Source: CAZRNB01 sp964601355 (GTDB lineage Bacteria; Planctomycetota; Phycisphaerae; Sedimentisphaerales; Anaerobacaceae). Taken from it: 16,911 nt of DNA. Shown here piece by piece: positions 5,963-12,984 of the stretch (its first letter is position 1; the number at the start of each line of letters is the position of its first letter). The notes under the pieces are model-generated. The model saw only the letters and a list, made by a program, of their open reading frames with translations, was not told the origin of the DNA and ran no database searches. A program made the position numbers and the translations under genes. Where the stretch lies: the NCBI GenBank assembly GCA_964601355.1, contig CAZRNB010000062.1, forward strand, positions 1 to 16,911, in the 5' to 3' direction.

Positions 5963-7284
5963 TAATCCTTATCCTCAGGAATATCTACAATTCTTATACA
6001 AACTGCTTTGCTGCTAACCGTATCGAGCTGATTCAGACCCTTTAGAGCTTCTGTTACTTTATGTTGTTCGGTAGGGTGCGTTGTTATGACTACCGGAACG
6101 GTATTAGCCGGTCCGAGCCCTTCATGCTGCAAAGCGCCAGAGATACTTATAGCATTATCAGCAAGAATCTTGGCGAACTGGGCGAATACACCAGGCTGAT
6201 CTTTGGCCATCAGCCTGATATAGAACCTGCTTATACAATCGCCAATTTTTACGATTCGAGGTTCCTTTTCTTTCCTCGGCCTGACACAAAGATGGCGGAA
6301 AACCTGGGCTGAATTGCCTAACGCCACATCTATAATATCCGCAACAACTGCGCTTGCGGTAGGCATCATTCCTGCTCCCCGACCGTAAAACATTACCTGG
6401 CCGACGGCATTGCCGAACACGCTGATAGCGTTAAATGAGCCTTCCACGCGGGCAAGATGGTTGTCCTTGGCAATAAAAGAAGGATGTACACGCAGTGAAA
6501 TTCTGTTTTGTTTGTCTTTTTGTCCGATTGCCAATAGCTTCAGGCAATAGCCCATTTCACTGCCGTAGCGAATATCATCCTTCGAGATTCCATCAATTCC
6601 TTCCACAAATATATCATCGAGCTTAATTTCATATCCAAAGGCGATTGAGGAAAGAATAGCCAGCTTATGGGCGCTGTCGCCGCCACTAATATCCAGTGTC
6701 GGATCAGCTTCAGCAAAACCCTTTTCCTTTGCCTGGGCTAATGCCTGGGAAAAATCTTCATCTTTGGAAGCCATCTGCGAAAGAATATAATTGCATGTCC
6801 CATTTACGATGCCGTACATAGCGGTAATATTATTCGCTGCCAAGCCGGTCCGTATAGCCGAGATAATTGGTATTCCGCCGGCACAACTGGCCTCAAAGGC
6901 TATACAGCATCCATTCTGTCGAGCAGCCTGATATAGCTCGCTGCCATATTCAGCTAATAAGGCCTTATTGGCCGTGACTACATCCTTACCTGCCTGGAGC
7001 ATCTTCAATTGAATCTGTTTAGCCGCGTTAGTGCCGCCTACAAGCTCGATGCCAATTTTAATGGTATCGTCTTTTAGTAGCTTGTTTAGATCATTGGTTA
7101 AAATGCCATCAGGCAGTTTCGCAGGTCGAGGTGACTTTGTATCTATATCCACAACACAGGCAAGCTCTAAGCGCAGACCCATTTTAGCAGCGATAGAATC
7201 AGCCTCTTGCGTTATCAGCCTGACCACACCAGAGCCTACGGTTCCAAATCCAACCAGACCTATTTTGACAATTTTCTCAGCCAT
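5962..7284 (-). CDS. hom: Homoserine dehydrogenase
   Basis: Reduces aspartate semialdehyde to homoserine with NAD(P)H, the branch point to threonine and methionine. It has an N-terminal Rossmann fold with GLVGFGTVGSGV (residues 9-20), a central catalytic domain with GIVNGTCNYILSQM and FAEADPTLDISGGDSAHKLA, and a C-terminal ACT domain (from about 353; YIRLMAKDQPGVFAQFAKIL) that usually confers threonine inhibition. The 440-aa length is normal for the monofunctional, ACT-bearing form. It is the first gene of the run hom-apgM-lysC-nuclease. No ribosome-binding site is visible and the predicted promoter (7299-7327) leaves a leader of only about 8 nt, so it may be translated as a near-leaderless message. 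Confidence 0.95.
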   Translation of the reverse strand: MAEKIVKIGLVGFGTVGSGVVRLITQEADSIAAKMGLRLELACVVDIDTKSPRPAKLPDGILTNDLNKLLKDDTIKIGIELVGGTNAAKQIQLKMLQAGKDVVTANKALLAEYGSELYQAARQNGCCIAFEASCAGGIPIISAIRTGLAANNITAMYGIVNGTCNYILSQMASKDEDFSQALAQAKEKGFAEADPTLDISGGDSAHKLAILSSIAFGYEIKLDDIFVEGIDGISKDDIRYGSEMGYCLKLLAIGQKDKQNRISLRVHPSFIAKDNHLARVEGSFNAISVFGNAVGQVMFYGRGAGMMPTASAVVADIIDVALGNSAQVFRHLCVRPRKEKEPRIVKIGDCISRFYIRLMAKDQPGVFAQFAKILADNAISISGALQHEGLGPANTVPVVITTHPTEQHKVTEALKGLNQLDTVSSKAVCIRIVDIPEDKD

Positions 7285-7298
7285 ATATCAGTCGCTAA

Positions 7299-7327
7299 AA
7301 AATACCAGCTTCAGGCCCAATAGTCAA
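7299..7327 (-). promoter_or_regulatory. Probable sigma70-type promoter of the hom operon
   Basis: On the minus strand, TTGACT (7327-7322), a 17-nt spacer and TATTTT (7304-7299). The predicted start near 7292 is only about 8 nt before the hom ATG. I see no leader peptide or attenuator. Confidence 0.55.
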
Positions 7328-7419
7328 TATGCAACTAATACAATGTTCTTTCAACCTTTCATACAGCAGATAAAACTTTCTTGCTATCCTGATTCGTTTA
7401 TGGAATAATAAGCCATCGT

Positions 7420-8829
7420 ATGAAACATTTAGTGATAAAATTATTGATCGTGGTTGTTTTTAACACCTGCTTTGGCATTAGTGCAAAAGCAAATCTAACC
7501 GGACAAATCAATAGTATTATTAGTCGCTCTTCACAAAAGGATGTCCAATTTTCCATCCTTATTCTAAAAGCCGATACAGGTGAAGTGGTTTACGGCCATG
7601 AAACCACAAGGGCGATGACGCCCGCCTCGAATATGAAAATCATTGTTACCGCAGCAGCACTAAAATATTTAGGCCCTCGTTATGAATATAAAACAAAGAT
7701 CGGACTTTGCGATAACGATCTTGTGATAATAGGAAGCGGCGACCCATTATTAGGCGATGAGGTCACTGATATGAAATACGGCAGAGGAAAAAACTGGATA
7801 CTCGACGATATAACAGCCGTATTGAAACGCAATAATATAAAAGGCATCGACGACATTATCGTTGACAGCAATATATTTGATGACCAGCTTGTTCATCCAA
7901 GCTGGCCAAAAGAGGAGCTAAACCGTCGGTACGCCTGCGAGATAAGCGGTCTGAATTTTAACGATAATTGTGTACAGATAATCGCTAAAAATACTTCCGG
8001 CAAAGTGGCTGTCCTTATCGAACCTCAAACAAAATATGTACAATTTATTAATAATGTCAAGCCTGTATCAAGCGGAAGCATCGCCATAGGCTCTTACCGA
8101 AGCAGTGAGCTTAATAAAATCACCGTTTTCGGCAAGTGTAGAAAAGAAGCCGGCCCATTCGACGTTGCTATTGAAAGGCCTGCCGCTTTTTTTGCTTTTA
8201 TATTGGCAGAGCATTTAGCGGATGCTCAGATTAGTGTAAGCGGCCGGATTTTAGAAAAGCCTGTGTCCTCTGATAGTACAAAAGTGCTTGTTGAATACAG
8301 CACTTCAATAGCTGATTGTTTGGCAAGGTGCAATAAAGACAGCTTAGGATTAGCAGCGGAGTCCCTGCTTAAAACTATCGCAGCCGAAAATAATCCAGAA
8401 AGAAAGGGTGGAAGCTGGCCCAAAGGCCGAGAAATTATTTCCAAATATTTATCAGAAATTGGTATTGAATCAGATCAGTTTTATATAGATGACGCCAGCG
8501 GCCTTAGCGAGCAAAATAAGCTCAGCGCTAACGCCATAGCAAAGGTGCTATTTGATGTCTATAAAGGCAAGAATTGGCAGCTTTATAAGGATTCACTTGC
8601 GGCGGGGGGGGTAGATGGAACAATTGCAGGTTATTTCAAAGAGAAAAAATACAAAGGCAAAATTTTCGGCAAAACCGGCTATATCAGCAAAGTTAAATCA
8701 TTTTCAGGCGTATGCAGCACGGAACAAGGCAATTATATTTTTTCTATCATAGCAAATAATGCCAAAGGCCAAACGCGTGATGCAATCAATGATATAGCGA
8801 AAGCAATTGTTGACTCTGCCGAAATGTAG
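7420..8829 (+). CDS. dacB: PBP4-type D-alanyl-D-alanine carboxypeptidase/endopeptidase (peptidase family S13)
   Basis: Trims peptidoglycan peptides in the periplasm. Signal peptide at residues 1-24 (hydrophobic core LVIKLLIVVVFNTC, cut after SAKA). The SxxK motif is S70-N-M-K73 (MTPASNMK), the KTG motif is K418-T-G (GKTGYISKVKSFSG), and the S13 hallmark DDASGLSEQNKLSA is at about 358-371. The position aligned with the SxN motif reads S308-L-G (NKDSLGLAAESLLK), so the usual Asn appears replaced by Gly. The 469-aa length is typical. No good ribosome-binding site precedes the ATG. A run of eight G at 8604-8611 keeps the frame. The 3' end overlaps the convergent glycosyltransferase gene by 44 bp. 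A planctomycete with a PBP4-like enzyme is consistent with peptidoglycan now being recognised in that phylum. Confidence 0.9.
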   Translation: MKHLVIKLLIVVVFNTCFGISAKANLTGQINSIISRSSQKDVQFSILILKADTGEVVYGHETTRAMTPASNMKIIVTAAALKYLGPRYEYKTKIGLCDNDLVIIGSGDPLLGDEVTDMKYGRGKNWILDDITAVLKRNNIKGIDDIIVDSNIFDDQLVHPSWPKEELNRRYACEISGLNFNDNCVQIIAKNTSGKVAVLIEPQTKYVQFINNVKPVSSGSIAIGSYRSSELNKITVFGKCRKEAGPFDVAIERPAAFFAFILAEHLADAQISVSGRILEKPVSSDSTKVLVEYSTSIADCLARCNKDSLGLAAESLLKTIAAENNPERKGGSWPKGREIISKYLSEIGIESDQFYIDDASGLSEQNKLSANAIAKVLFDVYKGKNWQLYKDSLAAGGVDGTIAGYFKEKKYKGKIFGKTGYISKVKSFSGVCSTEQGNYIFSIIANNAKGQTRDAINDIAKAIVDSAEM

Positions 8830-10432
8830 CATTCAGCGTTGACAGAGGGGGACTTAGATTATAGTTTTTTATTTTCCATTTTTCACGTCCTGGCCGGTTG
8901 GCAAGCTCAACAATCGCCTCTTCATAATTATCTTCTTCAACACCAAGCACAACCGCAGATGGAGGAGACTTTTCAATTAGCTTATCAAGCTCTTTTGGTC
9001 CTACTGTGTGTGTAATGTCGCGATTCCAGGGTGAAAGCCGGTCGGCGATCCTGTAAACAATCGCCCCGGCAGATAGTTCACTATAGATATTGCAGCCGCC
9101 CTCAAGAGCGAAAAGGGGGGCTAACGTGAGCACGAGTTTTGGGTTTTCTGTCTCTGCTGCGATGTTCTTTGAAACTGTATGCAGGCGAATCGGAACCCAG
9201 CTTTGCACGTCAAAAAGCATCGGCGTTCTAAACAGGACAACAGGATATGAAATAACCGCAATAACTCCACAGACAGCAAATAAAACACAAGATATTTTGA
9301 ATATCGAACACGGAACGCTGAACTGCGAACTGCGAAGGTAGAAAAGTGGATATGCTAAGCTAATCACGATAAATGGCACCGGCATCGCAAGGTACTGCCG
9401 CCACATCGTCGGCGGTATTATGGCAATTATGAAAAATACTACCGGCAGAAGGACGGCCAACTGCCCGCATCCGGCGGGAATTTCAAATTTCCACCGTAAG
9501 GTGTCCTGTGGAGATTTTCGATTTTCGATTTTTTTGTTTGTGCGGTGCTTCCTTATGAATATTACGTAAAGATAAACCACGATGATTAAAAGTACCAGAT
9601 AACCCGGCCTTGTGATGCAATTTATGATTAAATCAATTTTGTTATAAACCATACCTATTTCGTGCAGCCATTTGCCGTAGAGTCCGGGTATCCAATAGAG
9701 ATTTAGAAAGAATGCTCGTGGTGCTTGCGTCGCTATCCAGACGGGCCAAATTAAAAAAATAATGGTGGCCGCCAAAAACGGCAGGGCGGTTTTGATTTTT
9801 TGTTTTATGGTCTCGTCAGGCCGGCTTAATATAGCGGCAAAAAATAGAAGCTGCAATAAAGCTGTAGTTATGCGCATACAGGTCGCAAATGTTAGCAAAG
9901 CGCCTATCAGAAAAAATCGAAAATCGAAAATCGAAAATCGAAATTTCACTGAAGGCAGAGGGATTGAAATGAATATCCAAAAAGCCAGCACAACGCAGAA
10001 AATAACAACGTCATGATTCCATGCGTAACCATTTGCATAATCGACTAAAGGATTAAATACGTACAGAGCTGCACCTGCCAAGCCCAGAAGGGTACCTGAA
10101 ATCTTAAAAGTGCCAAAAATCTGTCTATATATGCCGACAATACAAAGCATAACCAGGATGTCACATAAGCTTGATACGATTCTGCCCACAAGTAGATAAT
10201 GAGTTGTATTTAATAGTTTGAATAAAGCTGCATAGAGCAAAGGATGGTACGGCAGTTGTGACGGATAGGAAAAGTCTTTGTAAATCATTTTGCCCTGGGC
10301 CAATAGTACACCGCCGGTACAGTACATCTGCTCGTCTCGACCAAGCAGCTTGGTCATACTATTTGCAAAGATAGAAAGACTAAGCAGCAGCAGTATTAGA
10401 AAGACCGAAGTATAAACTATTTTTGATGACAT
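8786..10432 (-). CDS. GT-C-type polytopic membrane glycosyltransferase (PMT/ArnT/RgtA-like)
   Basis: Integral membrane protein of 548 aa with about ten hydrophobic segments. The first extracytoplasmic loop carries GRDEQMYCTGG (Asp33-Glu34), followed by YKDFSYPSQLPYHPLLYA. This acidic-loop arrangement is typical of GT-C enzymes, which take sugar from polyprenyl phosphate and work on the outer face of the membrane. Donor and acceptor are unknown. Three heptamer arrays lie inside the gene (9300-9341, 9513-9533, 9913-9940). They encode the segments SQFSVPCSIF, KKIENRKS and KFRFSIFDFRFF, all in loops between membrane helices, so the frame was preserved. There is no evident ribosome-binding site before the ATG at 10432. 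It overlaps dacB tail to tail. Confidence 0.85.
   Translation of the reverse strand: MSSKIVYTSVFLILLLLSLSIFANSMTKLLGRDEQMYCTGGVLLAQGKMIYKDFSYPSQLPYHPLLYAALFKLLNTTHYLLVGRIVSSLCDILVMLCIVGIYRQIFGTFKISGTLLGLAGAALYVFNPLVDYANGYAWNHDVVIFCVVLAFWIFISIPLPSVKFRFSIFDFRFFLIGALLTFATCMRITTALLQLLFFAAILSRPDETIKQKIKTALPFLAATIIFLIWPVWIATQAPRAFFLNLYWIPGLYGKWLHEIGMVYNKIDLIINCITRPGYLVLLIIVVYLYVIFIRKHRTNKKIENRKSPQDTLRWKFEIPAGCGQLAVLLPVVFFIIAIIPPTMWRQYLAMPVPFIVISLAYPLFYLRSSQFSVPCSIFKISCVLFAVCGVIAVISYPVVLFRTPMLFDVQSWVPIRLHTVSKNIAAETENPKLVLTLAPLFALEGGCNIYSELSAGAIVYRIADRLSPWNRDITHTVGPKELDKLIEKSPPSAVVLGVEEDNYEEAIVELANRPGREKWKIKNYNLSPPLSTLNATFRQSQQLLSLYH
9300..9341. repeat. Heptamer array inside the glycosyltransferase gene, six units
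   Basis: Plus-strand units AATATCG, AACACGG, AACGCTG, AACTGCG, AACTGCG, AAGGTAG. The period is exactly 7 and two adjacent units are identical. It encodes the loop containing SSQFSVPCSIF. Confidence 0.65.
9513..9533. repeat. Heptamer array inside the glycosyltransferase gene, three units
   Basis: Units GATTTTC, GATTTTC, GATTTTT. It is an inverted copy of the array at 9913-9940, about 400 bp away. It encodes the KKIENRK stretch in a hydrophilic loop. Confidence 0.7.
9913..9940. repeat. Heptamer array inside the glycosyltransferase gene, four identical units
   Basis: Four exact copies of AAAATCG, flanked by related bases. This is the most regular array of the window. On the coding (minus) strand it gives the repetitive FRFSIFDFRF segment just before a membrane helix. 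Confidence 0.85.
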
Positions 10433-10482
10433 ATACTATTACATCTTAGCTTAGACTTATTTACTGATCTCAAATTGCACTT

Positions 10483-10554
10483 TGTCATTTTCGTGAAAAC
10501 GGGAATCCAGTTTGCTGAAAACTTTAATGGATTCCCGCCTGCGCGGGAATGACA
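10483..10554. mobile_element. MITE/REP-like element with 27-bp terminal inverted repeats
   Basis: The left end (10483-10509) starts TGTCATT and ends CGGGAATCCA. The right end (10528-10554) starts TGGATTCCCG and ends GGGAATGACA. The two are imperfect inverted copies. The right end also contains its own hairpin, ATTCCCGC-CTGC-GCGGGAAT. Repeats of this GTCATTCCCGC...GCGGGAATGAC type are widespread in bacterial genomes. There is no coding capacity. It lies 4 bp beyond the histidine kinase stop and may serve as its terminator. Confidence 0.75.
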
Positions 10555-10558
10555 CGAA

Positions 10559-11344
10559 TCAAGTCGCGGATTGTTTGGGCAGAGTTATTATAAAAATGCT
10601 TCCCTGTCCTGGTTCAGATTCGACCGAAATGCAGCCTTCGTGAGCTTCTATTATTTTCCTGCAAAATGCAAGGCCGATCCCGGAGCCGGAACATTCAGAG
10701 CGTGATTTCTTAGCTGTCTTAGTCGTAAAAAACGGCTCGAAGATTTTCTTTAAATTTTCTGTCTCAATACCACAGCCGGTGTCGGCTATTTCAATAATGG
10801 TAGTATCGCCGGTTTCTTTGGCTGTAATTGTCAGGATTCCGCCTCGCGGCAGCATCGCATCGCGAGCGTTAAGAATCAGGTTCATCATAACGTGCTGTAT
10901 CTGAATGGGCACGGCCCATACTTTCATATCATCCGATATCTGAATTTTTACCGTTATTCCATCCTTTGTAAAATCCCGGCATAAACAGGTAAAAACGCCT
11001 TCAACTAAGGCAATCAATCTTGTGTTTTCTTTTTCCTGCTTTTGGCCATTCGCCATAGTCAGCATACTTTCCATTACCTTAGTAGCGCGCTCACAGCTTA
11101 GGATAGTTTTCTCAAGCGTCTTTTCTATCAGAGGCTTATCGTCAGGATTCTTTAACGCCAGGGCTGCGTAGTTGGTCAAAGGCGTGAGAAGATTATTGAT
11201 TTCATGGGCTATCATGAAACTTGCGGCGCCGATATTCGCAAGTGATTGAAGCTGGGTAAGCTGGGAGTGCAATGAATTATTTTGCTCTCTTTGTTGTACA
11301 AGGGCTTTGTGCAAAGAGAGACGCTTTTCAATAATGCTTGCCAA
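10559..11344 (-). CDS. Soluble sensor histidine kinase
   Basis: Two-component kinase of 261 aa with no membrane segment. An N-terminal helical, probably coiled-coil region (about 1-38) leads to the phosphoacceptor block MIAHEINNLLTPL (His47). The HATPase_c domain follows with N-box QHVMMNLILNARDAM, G1 DTGCGI, F-box IFEPFFTTK and G2 GSGIGLAFCRKIIEAH. No sensor domain is present, so the signal is probably cytoplasmic or comes from a partner protein. The start is TTG at 11344: AAGGA lies 8 nt upstream and the only later in-frame Met near the start (residue 44) would remove part of the phosphoacceptor helix. It is divergent from the group that contains a receiver-only regulator (12333-12821), a plausible partner. 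Confidence 0.9.
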   Translation of the reverse strand: MASIIEKRLSLHKALVQQREQNNSLHSQLTQLQSLANIGAASFMIAHEINNLLTPLTNYAALALKNPDDKPLIEKTLEKTILSCERATKVMESMLTMANGQKQEKENTRLIALVEGVFTCLCRDFTKDGITVKIQISDDMKVWAVPIQIQHVMMNLILNARDAMLPRGGILTITAKETGDTTIIEIADTGCGIETENLKKIFEPFFTTKTAKKSRSECSGSGIGLAFCRKIIEAHEGCISVESEPGQGSIFIITLPKQSAT

Positions 11345-11500
11345 GTGACCGTTCCTTGTATAAAATTCAACAATGAAAGTTTAGTATTTAGCCATTATCC
11401 AATCGAAAATTGTGTCTTATAATTATTTATATCGACTTTTGACGTACTTTTTCTTGAATAAGGATACACGTAATACAATAGGCGATATGCAGTACGAGAA

Positions 11501-11773
11501 ATGAACGAGCAGCAGATTTTAGAAGAGCTTTTGGCTTTGTTAGAGGCAAACAGCGTAAAAATCAGAAATGAGCCGCTTGCCGGCAGTGGTGGGGGACTTT
11601 GTACCGTAAAAGGTGAGCATATATTCTTCCTGGATACGCAAGCTGCATCGGCTGATTCAGCCGCGGCTTGTGCAGAAGCTGTATCCAGGCTGATGGATAT
11701 TGAAAAGCTCTACATAAGGCCTGAAGTCCGCCGGTTTATTGAAAGCCACGGCAACATCGAAAAGGAGCAGTGA
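11501..11773 (+). CDS. Conserved small protein of unknown function with GSGGGLC motif (90 aa)
   Basis: I do not know its function. The sequence has a helical start (EQQILEELLALLEAN), then EPLAGSGGGLCTVKGEHIFFLDT, then a helical tail ending LYIRPEVRRFIESHG. I recall similar small proteins (GGSGGGLCR..GK..LFID, ending in a LRPE.R motif) as common in planctomycetes, but this was not searched. There is only a weak GAGAA site before the ATG. The last codons carry the AAGGAG ribosome-binding site of the next gene, so the two are translated from one message. The single Cys33 after the Gly run might bind a ligand or metal; that is speculation. Confidence 0.75.
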   Translation: MNEQQILEELLALLEANSVKIRNEPLAGSGGGLCTVKGEHIFFLDTQAASADSAAACAEAVSRLMDIEKLYIRPEVRRFIESHGNIEKEQ

Positions 11774-11775
11774 GA

Positions 11776-12294
11776 ATGGCAGCAAAAAAGGTAGCTGTTA
11801 TGGTTGACGAAATGTATCAGGTTCTTGAGGTCTGGTATCCATATTACCGGCTGAAGGAGGCAGGATTTGAGGTTAATTTGGTTGCCGCTGAGGCAAAAAA
11901 AGAATATCATTCAAGAGAAGGTTATCCCTGTATATCAGAGGTCTCTGCCAAAGAAGCCAAAGCCTCCGATTATGATTGTATGATTGTGCCGGGCGGATTT
12001 GCGCCCGATTTTATGCGAAGAAGCGCCGAGGTTATTAAGTTTGCAAACGATATGGTAAACGCCGGCAGGGTTATAGCAGCAATCTGCCACGGCGGATGGC
12101 TGTTGTGCAGCACAAAGATTTATAAAGGCAAAAGAGCAACCTGTTTTATGGCAATTAAGGATGATATTATAAACGCTGGTGCCGAATATATAGACGCCGA
12201 ATGTGTCGTGGACGATAACCTGATCACCTCGCGAAAGCCTGATGACCTGCCTGCTTTCTGCATGGCAATTTTGAAAAAGCTCAAAAATAAATAA
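11776..12294 (+). CDS. DJ-1/PfpI family protein (YhbO-like)
   Basis: Member of the DJ-1/PfpI superfamily, whose members act as cysteine-dependent glyoxalase/deglycase, peptidase or chaperone in stress responses. Visible: a Glu12 equivalent in VDEMYQVLEVWYPYYRLKEAG, the nucleophile elbow AAICHGGWLL (Cys104-His105), VPGGFAPDFMRR, and the conserved tail IKDDIINAGAEYIDAE...LITSRKPDDLPAF. At 172 aa it is the single-domain size. A GTG at 11770 in the same frame overlaps the previous stop, but AAGGAG (11762-11767) is 8 nt from the ATG at 11776 and only 2 nt from the GTG, so I place the start at 11776. Coupled to the 90-aa gene upstream and probably cotranscribed with the response regulator. Which activity it has cannot be read from sequence. 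Confidence 0.9.
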   Translation: MAAKKVAVMVDEMYQVLEVWYPYYRLKEAGFEVNLVAAEAKKEYHSREGYPCISEVSAKEAKASDYDCMIVPGGFAPDFMRRSAEVIKFANDMVNAGRVIAAICHGGWLLCSTKIYKGKRATCFMAIKDDIINAGAEYIDAECVVDDNLITSRKPDDLPAFCMAILKKLKNK

Positions 12295-12332
12295 GTCCAT
12301 ACATTTGTGTAATGATTTAGGAGCAGTTTGGT

Positions 12333-12821
12333 ATGAATCGAGCTAAAGTATATCAAGAGAAGGACAAAACGCCAGTTGTCCTCGTTGTCGATGATGATGA
12401 GCCAAGTCTTGAGCTCTTGCAGGCATACCTTGAGGACGTTCACTGCCAGACTGTTCGGGCGAAGGACGGGATTGAGGCGCTCGAAATCATCGCCCAAAAA
12501 ACCCCTGATTTAGTTCTGCTGGACGTGATGATGCCAAAAATGAGCGGCTTTGAGGTTTGCAAAAGAATAAAAAACGATCCCAAGACCAGTGACATCCCCG
12601 TGATTATGGTCACTGCATTGAATGAATTCGGGGACATCGAGCGAGGCATTGATTCCGGCACAGACGATTTTATCAGCAAACCCGTTAACAAGCTGGAGCT
12701 CGTAACGCGGGTTAAGACAATGCTGAAATTAAAGCATTTAAGCGACAAGCTTGAACGCACATTGGCGTATTTAAGTCAGATAGAAAAGAACGCCCAAATG
12801 GCTAAAGCGGACACTCAATAG
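12333..12821 (+). CDS. Receiver-only response regulator (CheY/PleD-type REC domain)
   Basis: A single REC domain, residues about 14-135: acidic pocket VVDDDEP (Asp20-22), phosphoacceptor Asp64 in LVLLDVMMPKMSG, Thr94 in MVTAL, Lys116 in FISKPV. All residues needed for phosphorylation are present. The tail (136-162; LSDKLERTLAYLSQIEKNAQ) is helical and might form a coiled coil. There is no DNA-binding or enzymatic output domain, so it probably acts through protein contacts or a phosphorelay. TAGGAG (12318-12323) is 9 nt before the ATG. It follows the PfpI gene by 38 nt; its kinase may be the divergent gene at 10559-11344. Confidence 0.92.
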   Translation: MNRAKVYQEKDKTPVVLVVDDDEPSLELLQAYLEDVHCQTVRAKDGIEALEIIAQKTPDLVLLDVMMPKMSGFEVCKRIKNDPKTSDIPVIMVTALNEFGDIERGIDSGTDDFISKPVNKLELVTRVKTMLKLKHLSDKLERTLAYLSQIEKNAQMAKADTQ

Positions 12822-12984
12822 AATCACTACTAACGGAATATACCTGTAAATTAGTCGATACAAAGCCTACTTATCATACCAATATAAATCCTATAACCCG
12901 CCTTCAAAACGCAACAATCCCTACACCACACACAATCGCCATTTATGACGTGCAAAATCGGCACAGAATTGACCAATTGCAAAA

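Noticed and set aside
7381..7409. TTGCTA-17-AATAAT as a dacB promoter
   Set aside because: The match is weak and it would place the transcript start about 5 nt before the ATG; not strong enough to annotate.
7285..7419. Threonine/isoleucine attenuator or riboswitch before hom
   Set aside because: No leader peptide rich in Thr/Ile codons and no terminator/antiterminator hairpins are visible; the gap is short.
8604..8611. Run of eight G in dacB as a frameshift or phase-variation site
   Set aside because: The frame stays open and the residues around it (AAGGVDGT) fit the S13 family, so there is no sign of a broken gene. Slippage remains possible but is not shown.
9913..9940. Regular short repeats as a possible CRISPR array
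   Set aside because: The units are 7 nt with no spacers and no cas genes nearby; they are contiguous tandem repeats.
12822..12984. Hidden gene or RNA between the response regulator and the TPR gene
   Set aside because: No open frame with a start signal, no palindromes and no repeat array seen.
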